A stretch of 9,432 nucleotides of DNA from an uncultured bacterium (GTDB lineage Bacteria; Bacteroidota; Bacteroidia; Chitinophagales; CAIOSU01), in NCBI GenBank assembly GCA_903861055.1, contig CAIOSU010000341.1, positions 1 to 9,432 on the forward strand. The letters run 5' to 3'. The translations under genes and the position numbers were made by a program. Shown here one piece after another: positions 1 through 6,130 of the stretch. The notes below the pieces were generated by a model that was given only the letters and a program-made list of their open reading frames with translations, was not told the DNA's origin and did no database searches. Positions within the stretch are counted from its first letter, which is position 1, and each line of letters begins with the position of its first letter.

Positions 1-622
1 CGATGCTGTTTTGCTGGTGCAGTATCAGCTGCTCACCGAGGGCAAGCGCATGGAAACCAAGAAACTGATGCAGCGTTTGGTTTTGGGCGCAGGTGTTAAG
101 CTGCCTACTGGTTCGTTCAATTCAATTGGTTACGATGGCCAGTTGCGGCCCGATTTGCAGAACGGTAGCGGTAGCCTTGATTTTTTAACCACGGCCAACT
201 ATTTGTTTCGCGCCAAAAATTGGGGTTTAACCTCAATGGTGAGTTACAAGATAAATACCGCTAACAAAAATGGCTATCGCTTTGCCAATAGCTTGAATGC
301 CGATTTGCGAGGCTTCTGGTTTAAAGAGTTTAAGCGAATAGCTATTGCACCTAGCGCTGGTTTTTGGCTTGAGCATGCCGGAGATAATAATGACCCGAAT
401 GCCGAAACAGAAATGCCAACTGGTGGGCTCTATTTGTTTAGCACCCTAGGTATGGATTTGTACAAAGGCAATTGGGGATTGAATATGCTTTGGCGCCACC
501 CGCTGTCACAGAAAATTATTAAAAATGAACAATTTGAAAATGCTGGTGGTTTTCAAATAGGATTGAAATACGCATTTAATACTAAATCATTAACTAAAAA
601 GTCGAAAGACATCAAAAAATAA
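1..622 (+). CDS. Outer-membrane beta-barrel protein, C-terminal part (5' end outside window)
   Basis: The reading frame is open from the first bases of the window, so the true start lies upstream; the visible part is about 206 residues. It shows alternating hydrophobic/polar beta strands rich in Gly and aromatics, with a G-A-G-V-K-L-P-T-G segment early on and an I-G-L-K-Y-A-F strand near the end. This resembles the beta-barrel 'transporter' proteins often found beside MbnP and cytochrome-c peroxidase genes in Bacteroidota. The likely location is the outer membrane. The substrate is unknown; metal or small-molecule passage is only a guess from context. The stop codon is 5 nt before the first MbnP-family ATG, so the two are almost certainly co-transcribed and probably translationally coupled. 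After the presumed last barrel strand there is a Lys-rich hydrophilic tail of about 14 residues, unusual for barrels that end on an aromatic residue. Confidence 0.7.
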   Translation, partial: DAVLLVQYQLLTEGKRMETKKLMQRLVLGAGVKLPTGSFNSIGYDGQLRPDLQNGSGSLDFLTTANYLFRAKNWGLTSMVSYKINTANKNGYRFANSLNADLRGFWFKEFKRIAIAPSAGFWLEHAGDNNDPNAETEMPTGGLYLFSTLGMDLYKGNWGLNMLWRHPLSQKIIKNEQFENAGGFQIGLKYAFNTKSLTKKSKDIKK

Positions 623-627
623 ATAAC

Positions 628-1386
628 ATGAAAGCTTTAAACTTTAAACATTTCGCCTTCATACTTTTGGCAATTTTTGCAGCGGTATCAACCACTGGCT
701 GCTCAAAAGACCATGACCACGATGGCACTGGCCACGTGCACGTGTACTTTACCAATAAGTATGATGGTGCGGCGCAAACAAGCACCGCTACATACACTGG
801 CACCAATGGTCGCGATTTTAAAATTGCTACCAACAACTATTACATCTCTAATGTAAGATTGGTAGACCATGATGGTGCCGAAGTGCCATTTACCGGTCAA
901 TACTTGCTTGCAAAAACCGGAGAGAACAACGAGCTTGAGCTGGAAGGTATTGCTGCTGGCCACTACCACCATATCCGTTTTGATGTGGGTATCGATTCGG
1001 TTACCAACCATTCCGACCCAAGCACTTATGCTTCTGCCTCGCCTTTGGCACCAACAACTCCAAGCATGCACTGGAGCTGGAACAGCGGCTACATTTTCTA
1101 TCGCATAGAGGGTTTGGTGGATACTTCGGCTGCTAAAAATGGTACTGTTGATGGGGAATGGGAAATGCACTTGGGTACCGACTCGAAATTGGCAAGCGTT
1201 GAGCTTGACATTGACCTAGAAATATCGGAAGGTTCTCACCCAGGGTTGAACATAACCATGAACACCGAAGATCTTTTCACCAATATTGATTTAGGTGGAG
1301 CGGATATTGTTACCCATACTATGGATAACATGCCATTGGCCAACAAATTGAAAGCCAACATTGCCACCGCATTTACGGTTGAGTAA
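628..1386 (+). CDS. MbnP-family copper-binding lipoprotein, paralogue 1
   Basis: 252 residues. The N-terminus is a lipoprotein signal peptide with a hydrophobic core and T-T-G-C, acylated Cys25, followed by S-K-D-H-D-H-D. The body has MbnP-family landmarks: Y-Y-I-S-N-V-R-L near residues 71-78, A-G-H-Y-H-H-I-R-F, a V-G-I-D-S-V-T-N segment, then H148-W149-S-W151-N-S-G-Y and H181 in M-H-L-G-T-D. In methanotroph MbnP and CorA a Trp is oxidised to kynurenine by a neighbouring di-heme enzyme, and kynurenine plus His residues bind Cu(I). The W-x-W and H-x-G motifs are the best candidates for that site here; which Trp would be modified is not known from the sequence. His is enriched at the N-terminus (29, 31, 36, 38) and in the H-Y-H-H segment. 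It starts 5 nt after the barrel gene, with an A-rich leader and no Shine-Dalgarno. It is closely related to the next gene, implying tandem duplication. Confidence 0.85.
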   Translation: MKALNFKHFAFILLAIFAAVSTTGCSKDHDHDGTGHVHVYFTNKYDGAAQTSTATYTGTNGRDFKIATNNYYISNVRLVDHDGAEVPFTGQYLLAKTGENNELELEGIAAGHYHHIRFDVGIDSVTNHSDPSTYASASPLAPTTPSMHWSWNSGYIFYRIEGLVDTSAAKNGTVDGEWEMHLGTDSKLASVELDIDLEISEGSHPGLNITMNTEDLFTNIDLGGADIVTHTMDNMPLANKLKANIATAFTVE

Positions 1387-1415
1387 TCTAGGTCTTATCT
1401 GTTTTTAATTTGCTA

Positions 1416-1452
1416 CCAAGGCACCTCACAAACCATTGTGCAGGTGCCTTGG
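1416..1452 (+). terminator. Long stem-loop between MbnP paralogues 1 and 2 (terminator or mRNA processing/stability element)
   Basis: An 11-bp perfect stem, CCAAGGCACCT (1416-1426) with AGGTGCCTTGG (1442-1452), is extended by CACAA/TTGTG (1427-1431 with 1436-1440). The loop is ACCA and there is one bulged C at 1441. No T-run follows directly; a T6 run occurs at 1470-1475, inside a smaller GCTATT...AATAGC hairpin (1466-1482). It lies about 30 nt after the stop codon, where a terminator or partial attenuator would be expected. Termination is inferred; the hairpin itself is seen directly. Confidence 0.6.
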
Positions 1453-1553
1453 GCGGCACTTGTGAGCTATTTTTTGAATAGCGAGCCATCCTTTTGTCAA
1501 AAAAAATCAGTTAAGTTTCATCAACATTACTCCAAACAATTAAAACAAGCCAC

Positions 1554-2312
1554 ATGAATACCTATTTGAGTAAAATTGCACCACTTATGCTTTTGGTAGC
1601 CGTTCTGTTTTCAGCAACAAGTTGCGATAAAGAAGATGACCAAGAGGGCCCTGGCGCGGTGCAAGTTAGTTTTAGCAATAAATACGCTTGTTGTGCAATC
1701 AATCACAGCGACGTGCACCAAAATTCGAATGGACGCGACTTTACAATTGCTCTAAGCCAATATTACATCAGCGACCTAGTACTTGTTGACCACGATGGGG
1801 CAGAGGTGCCTTTTACTGGCCAATATTTGTTAGTGAAAAGCGGAACCGAAAATAAACTTCAGTTGAGTAATGTGCCCGCTGGCCATTACCACCAAATTAA
1901 GTTTAACGTCGGTGTCGATTCGGTAACTAACCATGCCGACCCGAGTACTTATGACGCAGCGAACCCACTAGCCCCGCAAACGCCAAGTATGCACTGGAGC
2001 TGGAACAGTGGCTACATTTTCTTCCGTATGGAAGGTTTGGTAGATACAACTGCTACCAAAAACGGCACGCTCGATTTTCCATACTTCTACCATTTGGGCA
2101 CCGATGCATATTTAATGCCAGTAGTGCTCGATTTGGATTTGGAAGTAGGCGACAGTAAAGATGCCGCGGTAAAAGTAAATATGGATGCATCAACGTTGCT
2201 TACCAATATTGACCTTGGTGGTGTCGACGAAGGGGGGCATAGTATATCAGGCAACGCTGATTTAGCTGGTCGCTTTTCAACAAATATTAAAAGTTCTTTT
2301 TCGGTAGAGTAG
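1554..2312 (+). CDS. MbnP-family copper-binding lipoprotein, paralogue 2
   Basis: 252 residues, the same length as paralogue 1. Lipobox A-T-S-C with Cys24, then D-K-E-D-D-Q-E, an acidic export-type signal. Shared with paralogue 1: N-G-R-D-F, Y-Y-I-S, L-V-D-H-D-G-A-E-V-P-F-T-G-Q-Y-L-L, A-G-H-Y-H, D-S-V-T-N-H, H147-W148-S-W150-N-S-G-Y-I-F, H180 in Y-H-L-G-T-D, and T-N-I-D-L-G-G near the end. Expected role as for paralogue 1: a lipid-anchored copper-binding protein whose Trp may be converted to kynurenine by an adjacent di-heme enzyme. Its N-terminal part differs: where paralogue 1 has K-Y-D-G-A-A, this one has K-Y-A-C46-C47 followed by His51 and His55, a possible extra metal-binding patch. The two genes differ at many synonymous sites, so the duplication is not recent. 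No Shine-Dalgarno is seen; the ATG was chosen because it gives a complete signal peptide. Confidence 0.85.
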   Translation: MNTYLSKIAPLMLLVAVLFSATSCDKEDDQEGPGAVQVSFSNKYACCAINHSDVHQNSNGRDFTIALSQYYISDLVLVDHDGAEVPFTGQYLLVKSGTENKLQLSNVPAGHYHQIKFNVGVDSVTNHADPSTYDAANPLAPQTPSMHWSWNSGYIFFRMEGLVDTTATKNGTLDFPYFYHLGTDAYLMPVVLDLDLEVGDSKDAAVKVNMDASTLLTNIDLGGVDEGGHSISGNADLAGRFSTNIKSSFSVE

Positions 2313-2335
2313 ATGTAGTTTGTTTCGGTCAGGTT

Positions 2336-2365
2336 CGCGGGGGGATATCACCATATCGCCCCGCG
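2336..2365 (+). terminator. GC-rich stem-loop between MbnP paralogues 2 and 3
   Basis: CGCGGGGGGATAT (2336-2348) pairs with ATATCGCCCCGCG (2353-2365) at 12 of 13 positions; the single mismatch is G2343/G2358. The loop is a CACC tetraloop. The hairpin is about 24 nt past the paralogue 2 stop and about 65 nt before the paralogue 3 ATG. It is markedly more GC-rich than its surroundings. No T-tract follows, so it may act as an RNA stability or processing element rather than a classical intrinsic terminator. Confidence 0.55.
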
Positions 2366-2430
2366 GATTTAGACTAGCTCATGCAACCAATTAGATGATA
2401 GCACTGTTTATATAATAAAACCACCTCGTC

Positions 2431-3201
2431 ATGAAAAATGTATGGTTAATGGTATCTGCCTTTGTTTTGGTAGCTATTATGTCGTCTTGCGAAAAGGATC
2501 CTAATTTGGGTGCTAGCACTTTTACTTTAGCGGTGCATCCCGTAATCGGAGACGAAGCACTGGTGCTCAACCAAGAGTATCTTGACCAAGAAAATTACCG
2601 AATAAAACCGGTTACTCTTAAGTTTTATGTGTCGAATGTAGTATTGACCAGTGCAAGCGGCGATATCAAGATTCTGGATCTGGATTTGCTGGATATGGAA
2701 CGAGTTGCAGCAGGGGAGCCTATGACGTTTCAAGTGGAAGTACCAGCCGGAAACTACACAGGCATATCGTTTTGGGTAGGCTTGGATAGCACTCAGAACG
2801 CAAACGACCCTGCCCAATTTGATAACAGTAACCCATTGAGCCTATCGGCGGGCACTTTCTGGACTTGGAACACCGGCTATAGGTTTGTGATGTTAGAAGG
2901 GTATTATGATACCATACAAAACACTGCTGGCCCGGTAAGCTCATCTCGTTTCTTTAACTATCACACTGGTACCAACCTCCTATATGCCAAGGCAGAGCTG
3001 GGCAATGCTAGTACTGCATTTACAGTTGCCGAAGGGGATAACTACACTTACAATCTAGACCTTGATTTGAATAAGGTATTTTACGGCCCAGAAGATATAA
3101 ATAGATTGCAAGATGCAACTACGCATACTACTGGCAATTTTCCGCTGGCCGATAAATTTACCCAGAACTTTGTGAAGGCATTTACACTATCAACACCCTA
3201 A
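2431..3201 (+). CDS. MbnP-family lipoprotein, paralogue 3 (closest to the usual family form)
   Basis: 256 residues. Signal peptide with lipobox M-S-S-C, Cys20, then E-K-D. Mature domain: F-T-L-A-V-H36-P-V-I-G-D, a first strand typical of Bacteroidota MbnP proteins; K-F-Y-V-S-N-V; V-P-A-G-N-Y-T-G-I-S-F-W-V-G-L-D-S; F143-W144-T-W146-N-T-G-Y; H178 in Y-H-T-G-T-N; and a C-terminal N-L-D-L-D-L-N-K-V-F segment followed by N-F-V-K-A-F. The expected function is Cu binding through a kynurenine made from one Trp of W-x-W, by analogy with Methylosinus MbnP; this is family knowledge, not shown here. Unlike paralogues 1 and 2 it has an aromatic residue, not His, before the first Trp, and it lacks their H-Y-H and His-rich N-terminus. 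The stop lies only 12 nt before the ATG of the first di-heme enzyme, so this pair is probably the core substrate/enzyme couple. Confidence 0.85.
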   Translation: MKNVWLMVSAFVLVAIMSSCEKDPNLGASTFTLAVHPVIGDEALVLNQEYLDQENYRIKPVTLKFYVSNVVLTSASGDIKILDLDLLDMERVAAGEPMTFQVEVPAGNYTGISFWVGLDSTQNANDPAQFDNSNPLSLSAGTFWTWNTGYRFVMLEGYYDTIQNTAGPVSSSRFFNYHTGTNLLYAKAELGNASTAFTVAEGDNYTYNLDLDLNKVFYGPEDINRLQDATTHTTGNFPLADKFTQNFVKAFTLSTP

Positions 3202-3213
3202 CCTTTGGGTACC

Positions 3214-4236
3214 ATGCTAAACGGCAAATTATTGTTTTGTGTTGGGTTATTTTTGGTGTTATTGGCATCGAGCTGTAAACCTGACGATTCGGAGCAGCTA
3301 GATAGCCCGTACAATCTTGTATTGCCGGCTGGTTTTCCTCCTATGAGCATACCTGCCGATAACCAGTTAACGGAAGTAAGGATTGAGTTGGGCAAAATGT
3401 TGTTCTTCGATAAAGCATTGAGCAGGGATAGCTCGGTTTCTTGTGGTTCGTGTCACTTGCAGAGTCATGCGTTTAGCGATGTGGTGAACATTAGCAGCGG
3501 CATAGAGGGCCGAAAGGGCATGCGCAACAGTCCGCCTTTGTTCAATTTGGGTTACCATCCTTATTTCTTTTTCGATGGCGGTGTGCCAACCTTGGAGTTG
3601 CAAGTTTTAGCGCCGGTGCAAGATGTGAATGAAATGGACCATGAGTTTCCATTTGCTGTGCAACGATTGGCGCAAAACCCTGTTTACCAGAAGATGGCAC
3701 AAATAGCCTACAACCGCGATTTTGATGCCTTTGTGCTTACCCGTGCTATAGGTGCCTATGAGCGCATTTTAGTGTCGGGCAACAGCACCTACGATAAGTA
3801 CAACAACGGCAATAGCAGTGCATTGAATGAGTCGGCAAAGCGAGGTTTAGCCCTGTTTAATAGCGAACGATTGAGTTGCAGCGGGTGCCATAGCGGTTTC
3901 AATTTTACCGACTACTCTTTTCGAAACAATGGCCTGTATGTGCAATATCCCGATTCGGGTAGGATGCGGGTAACTACCTTACCCGAAGACCGAGATAAAT
4001 TTAAGGTGCCCAGTTTGCGCAACATTGCCCTTACAGCACCCTACATGCACGATGGAAGTATTGCCACGTTGCCCGAAGTGGTGGAGCACTATAACAACGG
4101 GGGTGCGGCAAACCTGAACAAAGACCCGCGCATAAAACCTTTGATGCTAACAAGCCAAGAGAAAAGTGACTTGTTGGAGTTTTTGTATTCGCTTACTGAT
4201 AATGATTTTATTACCAACCCCGATTATGCACCATAA
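3214..4236 (+). CDS. Di-heme MauG/MbnH-like cytochrome c peroxidase family lipoprotein, copy A (inter-heme Trp replaced by Phe)
   Basis: 340 residues from ATG 3214. A TTG at 3205 would add three residues, but the ATG fits the signal peptide better. Lipobox A-S-S-C with Cys21, then K-P-D-D-S-E. Heme site 1 is C77-G-S-C80-H81 with A-F-S-D after it; heme site 2 is C222-S-G-C225-H226. Other family landmarks are L-G-K-M-L-F-F-D, R-N-S-P-P-L-F-N, E140 in N-E-M, and S-L-R-N-I-A-L-T-A-P-Y-M-H-D-G. Against Pseudomonas CcpA, the distal His71 position is Ile97 and the axial Met275 position is Tyr293 (H-Y-N-N-G-G), both as expected for MauG-like enzymes. The usual inter-heme Trp (F-W-D-G-R, Trp94 in CcpA) is Phe120 in F-F-F-D-G-G. 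Likely role: peroxide-dependent oxidation of a Trp in an adjacent MbnP-family protein. General peroxidase or electron-transfer activity is the alternative. Confidence 0.85.
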   Translation: MLNGKLLFCVGLFLVLLASSCKPDDSEQLDSPYNLVLPAGFPPMSIPADNQLTEVRIELGKMLFFDKALSRDSSVSCGSCHLQSHAFSDVVNISSGIEGRKGMRNSPPLFNLGYHPYFFFDGGVPTLELQVLAPVQDVNEMDHEFPFAVQRLAQNPVYQKMAQIAYNRDFDAFVLTRAIGAYERILVSGNSTYDKYNNGNSSALNESAKRGLALFNSERLSCSGCHSGFNFTDYSFRNNGLYVQYPDSGRMRVTTLPEDRDKFKVPSLRNIALTAPYMHDGSIATLPEVVEHYNNGGAANLNKDPRIKPLMLTSQEKSDLLEFLYSLTDNDFITNPDYAP

Positions 4237-4360
4237 TGATTATTTTAGTGAACTTGAAGGGTTGGGTAATGTATTAAATGTAATGGCTTTTATGATTTAG
4301 GGAAAGCAATAATGTTGAAAGAATAAGGCCGAGTCTCTCTTTCCATTTGTGTTCCCCCAA

Positions 4361-4366
4361 AAAGGA
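4361..4366 (+). promoter_or_regulatory. Shine-Dalgarno-like site for di-heme enzyme B
   Basis: AAAGGA ends 8 nt before the ATG at 4375. The other genes of this cluster have A-rich leaders without such a site, so this one supports the chosen start. It suggests that the second di-heme gene, 138 nt past the first one's stop, is translated independently. Confidence 0.5.
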
Positions 4367-4374
4367 TATAACCA

Positions 4375-5517
4375 ATGAAAACTACTTTCATATCAGTAAT
4401 ACTCCTATCGTCGTTACTGGCAATTTCGTTTGCTGGTTGTAAGAAGGACGAGGAGGATAAGAAGAAAGACCCGAACCACTTGGGCTGGGTATACGACCCC
4501 TCTCCATATACTGGACCGACAGTGCCCCGCAATTTTCCGCAGCCAACTTATACAGCCAACAATAACCCGCTTACTGAGGAAGGCGTGCTGTTGGGACGCA
4601 TGTTGTTTTACGACCCCATATTGAGTGGCGATAGTACCCTAGCTTGCGCTGGATGCCATAAACAGGAAAATGCATTCACCGATACCCGTACGTTCAGTAT
4701 CGGAATTGACGGCATTGCCGGAAGACGCCAATCGATGCCCCTTTTTAATATGATGTACGGCAGCAAGTTTTTTTGGGATGGCCGTGCAGCCAATTTAGCC
4801 GAGCTGGCTTTAATGCCAGTAGAAGACCCCATTGAAATGCACGAGACTTGGCCTAACAACATAGCTAAACTGCAAGCCCATCCCGATTATCCGAAAAGGT
4901 TTTACGAAGCCTTTGGCGTTGAGCCCGACGATTTAACCAAGGAATATGCAGCAAAAGCACTTGAGCAGTTTTTGCTTAGCTTAGTTTCGGGGAACAGTAA
5001 ATTTGATAAAGCAGTAAGAGGAACTGACGAGCTTACCGCTGCAGAAGAGCGCGGATTTATTTTGTTTAACGACCAATTGGGTGCCGACTGTTTTCACTGT
5101 CATGGTGATGGAAGCGCCAACCAGGTGTTTCAAGAGATAAACGCCATCCGCCAATTTAGGAACAATGGTTTGGATGCGCCGGCTACCCCTCAAGGATTTG
5201 CTGATTATGGCTTGGGTGAGTTTACGGGAAATATCAACGATTACGGTAAGTTTAAAGTACCATCGTTGCGCAACTTGAGATTTACGGCACCCTATATGCA
5301 CGATGGCCGTTTTGCCACACTCGAAGAGGTTATTGACCATTACAGTACCGGTGTAAAGGCCGCCTCGCCAAATATTGATGCGGGTGGTATGGAGTACGCT
5401 TCCCAAGGGGGCGTGCAACTCACTGCACAAGAAAAGGCAGATTTGATTGCATTCTTGCTTACCCTGAGTGACGATGAGTTTGTAACAGACCCGCGATTTA
5501 GCAATCCTTTTGAGTAG
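4375..5517 (+). CDS. Di-heme MauG/MbnH-like cytochrome c peroxidase family lipoprotein, copy B
   Basis: 380 residues. Signal peptide with lipobox F-A-G-C, Cys22, followed by K-K-D-E-E-D-K and a charged linker. Heme site 1 is C91-A-G-C94-H95 with A-F-T-D after it; heme site 2 is C239-F-H-C242-H243, with an extra His inside the motif. The inter-heme Trp is kept (W134 in F-F-W-D-G-R). Also visible are E154 in P-I-E-M-H, S-L-R-N-L-R-F-T-A-P-Y-M-H-D-G-R, and a C-terminal L-T-A-Q-E-K-A-D-L helix. The CcpA distal His71 position is Ile111 and the axial Met275 position is Tyr323 (D-H-Y-S-T-G), giving a MauG-type ligand pattern. It is a good candidate for the enzyme that converts Trp to kynurenine in the nearby MbnP-family proteins, by analogy with MbnH. 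It is about 40 residues longer than copy A, partly in the N-terminal linker and partly between heme 2 and the S-L-R-N motif. Cytochrome-c peroxidase is the broader, safer name. Confidence 0.88.
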   Translation: MKTTFISVILLSSLLAISFAGCKKDEEDKKKDPNHLGWVYDPSPYTGPTVPRNFPQPTYTANNNPLTEEGVLLGRMLFYDPILSGDSTLACAGCHKQENAFTDTRTFSIGIDGIAGRRQSMPLFNMMYGSKFFWDGRAANLAELALMPVEDPIEMHETWPNNIAKLQAHPDYPKRFYEAFGVEPDDLTKEYAAKALEQFLLSLVSGNSKFDKAVRGTDELTAAEERGFILFNDQLGADCFHCHGDGSANQVFQEINAIRQFRNNGLDAPATPQGFADYGLGEFTGNINDYGKFKVPSLRNLRFTAPYMHDGRFATLEEVIDHYSTGVKAASPNIDAGGMEYASQGGVQLTAQEKADLIAFLLTLSDDEFVTDPRFSNPFE

Positions 5518-5561
5518 GAAGCTTTTAGAAGATCCTTCTGGGAGTAAATAATTCGAGAGGC

Positions 5562-5927
5562 TTACCTGACTATCACCAAATCTCCGTCATCAAAGCCTAC
5601 AGCAATAGCTTCAGCTTTGGTAAAAACACCTGTGCTTAGTTGGGCGCTTTGTTTGAGGTGAGCTAGTACTTTTTCGAGTACGGCTGAGGGTTTTAATCCT
5701 TTCCAATCGGGGCCTTGTAGGTGAAGGTATTTTGGTGTGGGTTCGTAGCCGATTTCGTATTTCCAGTCATCGTCATCGGCATCAAATTCAAATGAGCCAA
5801 TCAAGTATAGCACATAGAAGCCTTTAGCTTCAAAAAGCCCAAAGTAGTAGGCCAATATTTCGGTAGGGGGTTGTGGCGAATTTTGGATTTTTACTAACCA
5901 ATTGTCAATTTCAGGGCTGAGGCTCAC
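5562..5927 (-). CDS. Small acidic protein of unknown function
   Basis: 121 residues starting at a GTG. The only upstream in-frame stretch before a stop (TGA at 5952-5954) has no ATG or GTG, so GTG 5927 is the best start. There is no signal peptide or membrane segment, so the protein is probably cytoplasmic. Visible features are an N-terminal P-E-I-D-N-W helix, P-P-T-E-I-L-A-Y-Y-F-G-L-F-E, a very acidic F-D-A-D-D-D-D-W stretch near the middle, and a C-terminal A-V-G-F-D-D-G-D-L-V-I-V-R. I have an impression of similar conserved hypothetical proteins in Flavobacteriia, but I know no function. Small acidic proteins like this sometimes act as immunity proteins; nothing nearby supports a toxin partner. 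It is convergent with the di-heme gene (44 nt gap) and divergent from sucA. Confidence 0.7.
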   Translation of the reverse strand: MSLSPEIDNWLVKIQNSPQPPTEILAYYFGLFEAKGFYVLYLIGSFEFDADDDDWKYEIGYEPTPKYLHLQGPDWKGLKPSAVLEKVLAHLKQSAQLSTGVFTKAEAIAVGFDDGDLVIVR

Positions 5928-6130
5928 GGTATTGTTTTGCCCGAAAGTTAGTCACAAAACCATTAAAATTTACTATTTGACCTTTGCTATACTCATTGAT
6001 ATGTAATGGTTAAGGGCAATGCAATGCATTTCGAATAAGGCATTTAGGTTCATATTCCTACTTCAACTAATCAAGTGTCCAGTATAATTGAAAATTAGCT
6101 AACTATCTGAACTATTATCCGTAAAGCGAG

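Noticed and set aside
703..1170. Long reading frame on the - strand inside MbnP paralogue 1
   Set aside because: It lies wholly opposite a well-supported lipoprotein gene, has no recognisable domain, and its composition is a shadow of the + strand coding bias.
1512..1519. TAAGTTTC as a possible -7 promoter element upstream of MbnP paralogue 2
   Set aside because: It matches 7 of 8 positions of TAnnTTTG, but the nearest TTG (1494-1496) is only 15 nt upstream, too close for the usual -33 spacing. Not listed as a promoter.
628..2312. Possibility that MbnP paralogues 1 and 2 are an assembly duplication
   Set aside because: They differ at many synonymous sites and have different N-terminal segments and intergenic sequences, so they are genuine diverged paralogues.
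2411..2416. TATAAT-like sequence before MbnP paralogue 3
   Set aside because: It looks like an enterobacterial -10 box, but Bacteroidota use a different consensus and no matching upstream element is present. Likely chance in AT-rich DNA.
4981..5430. 149-codon - strand reading frame inside di-heme enzyme B
   Set aside because: It overlaps conserved heme-binding coding sequence on the other strand and shows no protein family features.
5527..5539. Small hairpin AGAAG-ATC-CTTCT between the convergent genes as a bidirectional terminator
   Set aside because: Only 5 bp of stem with a 3-nt loop and no T-tract; too weak to call.
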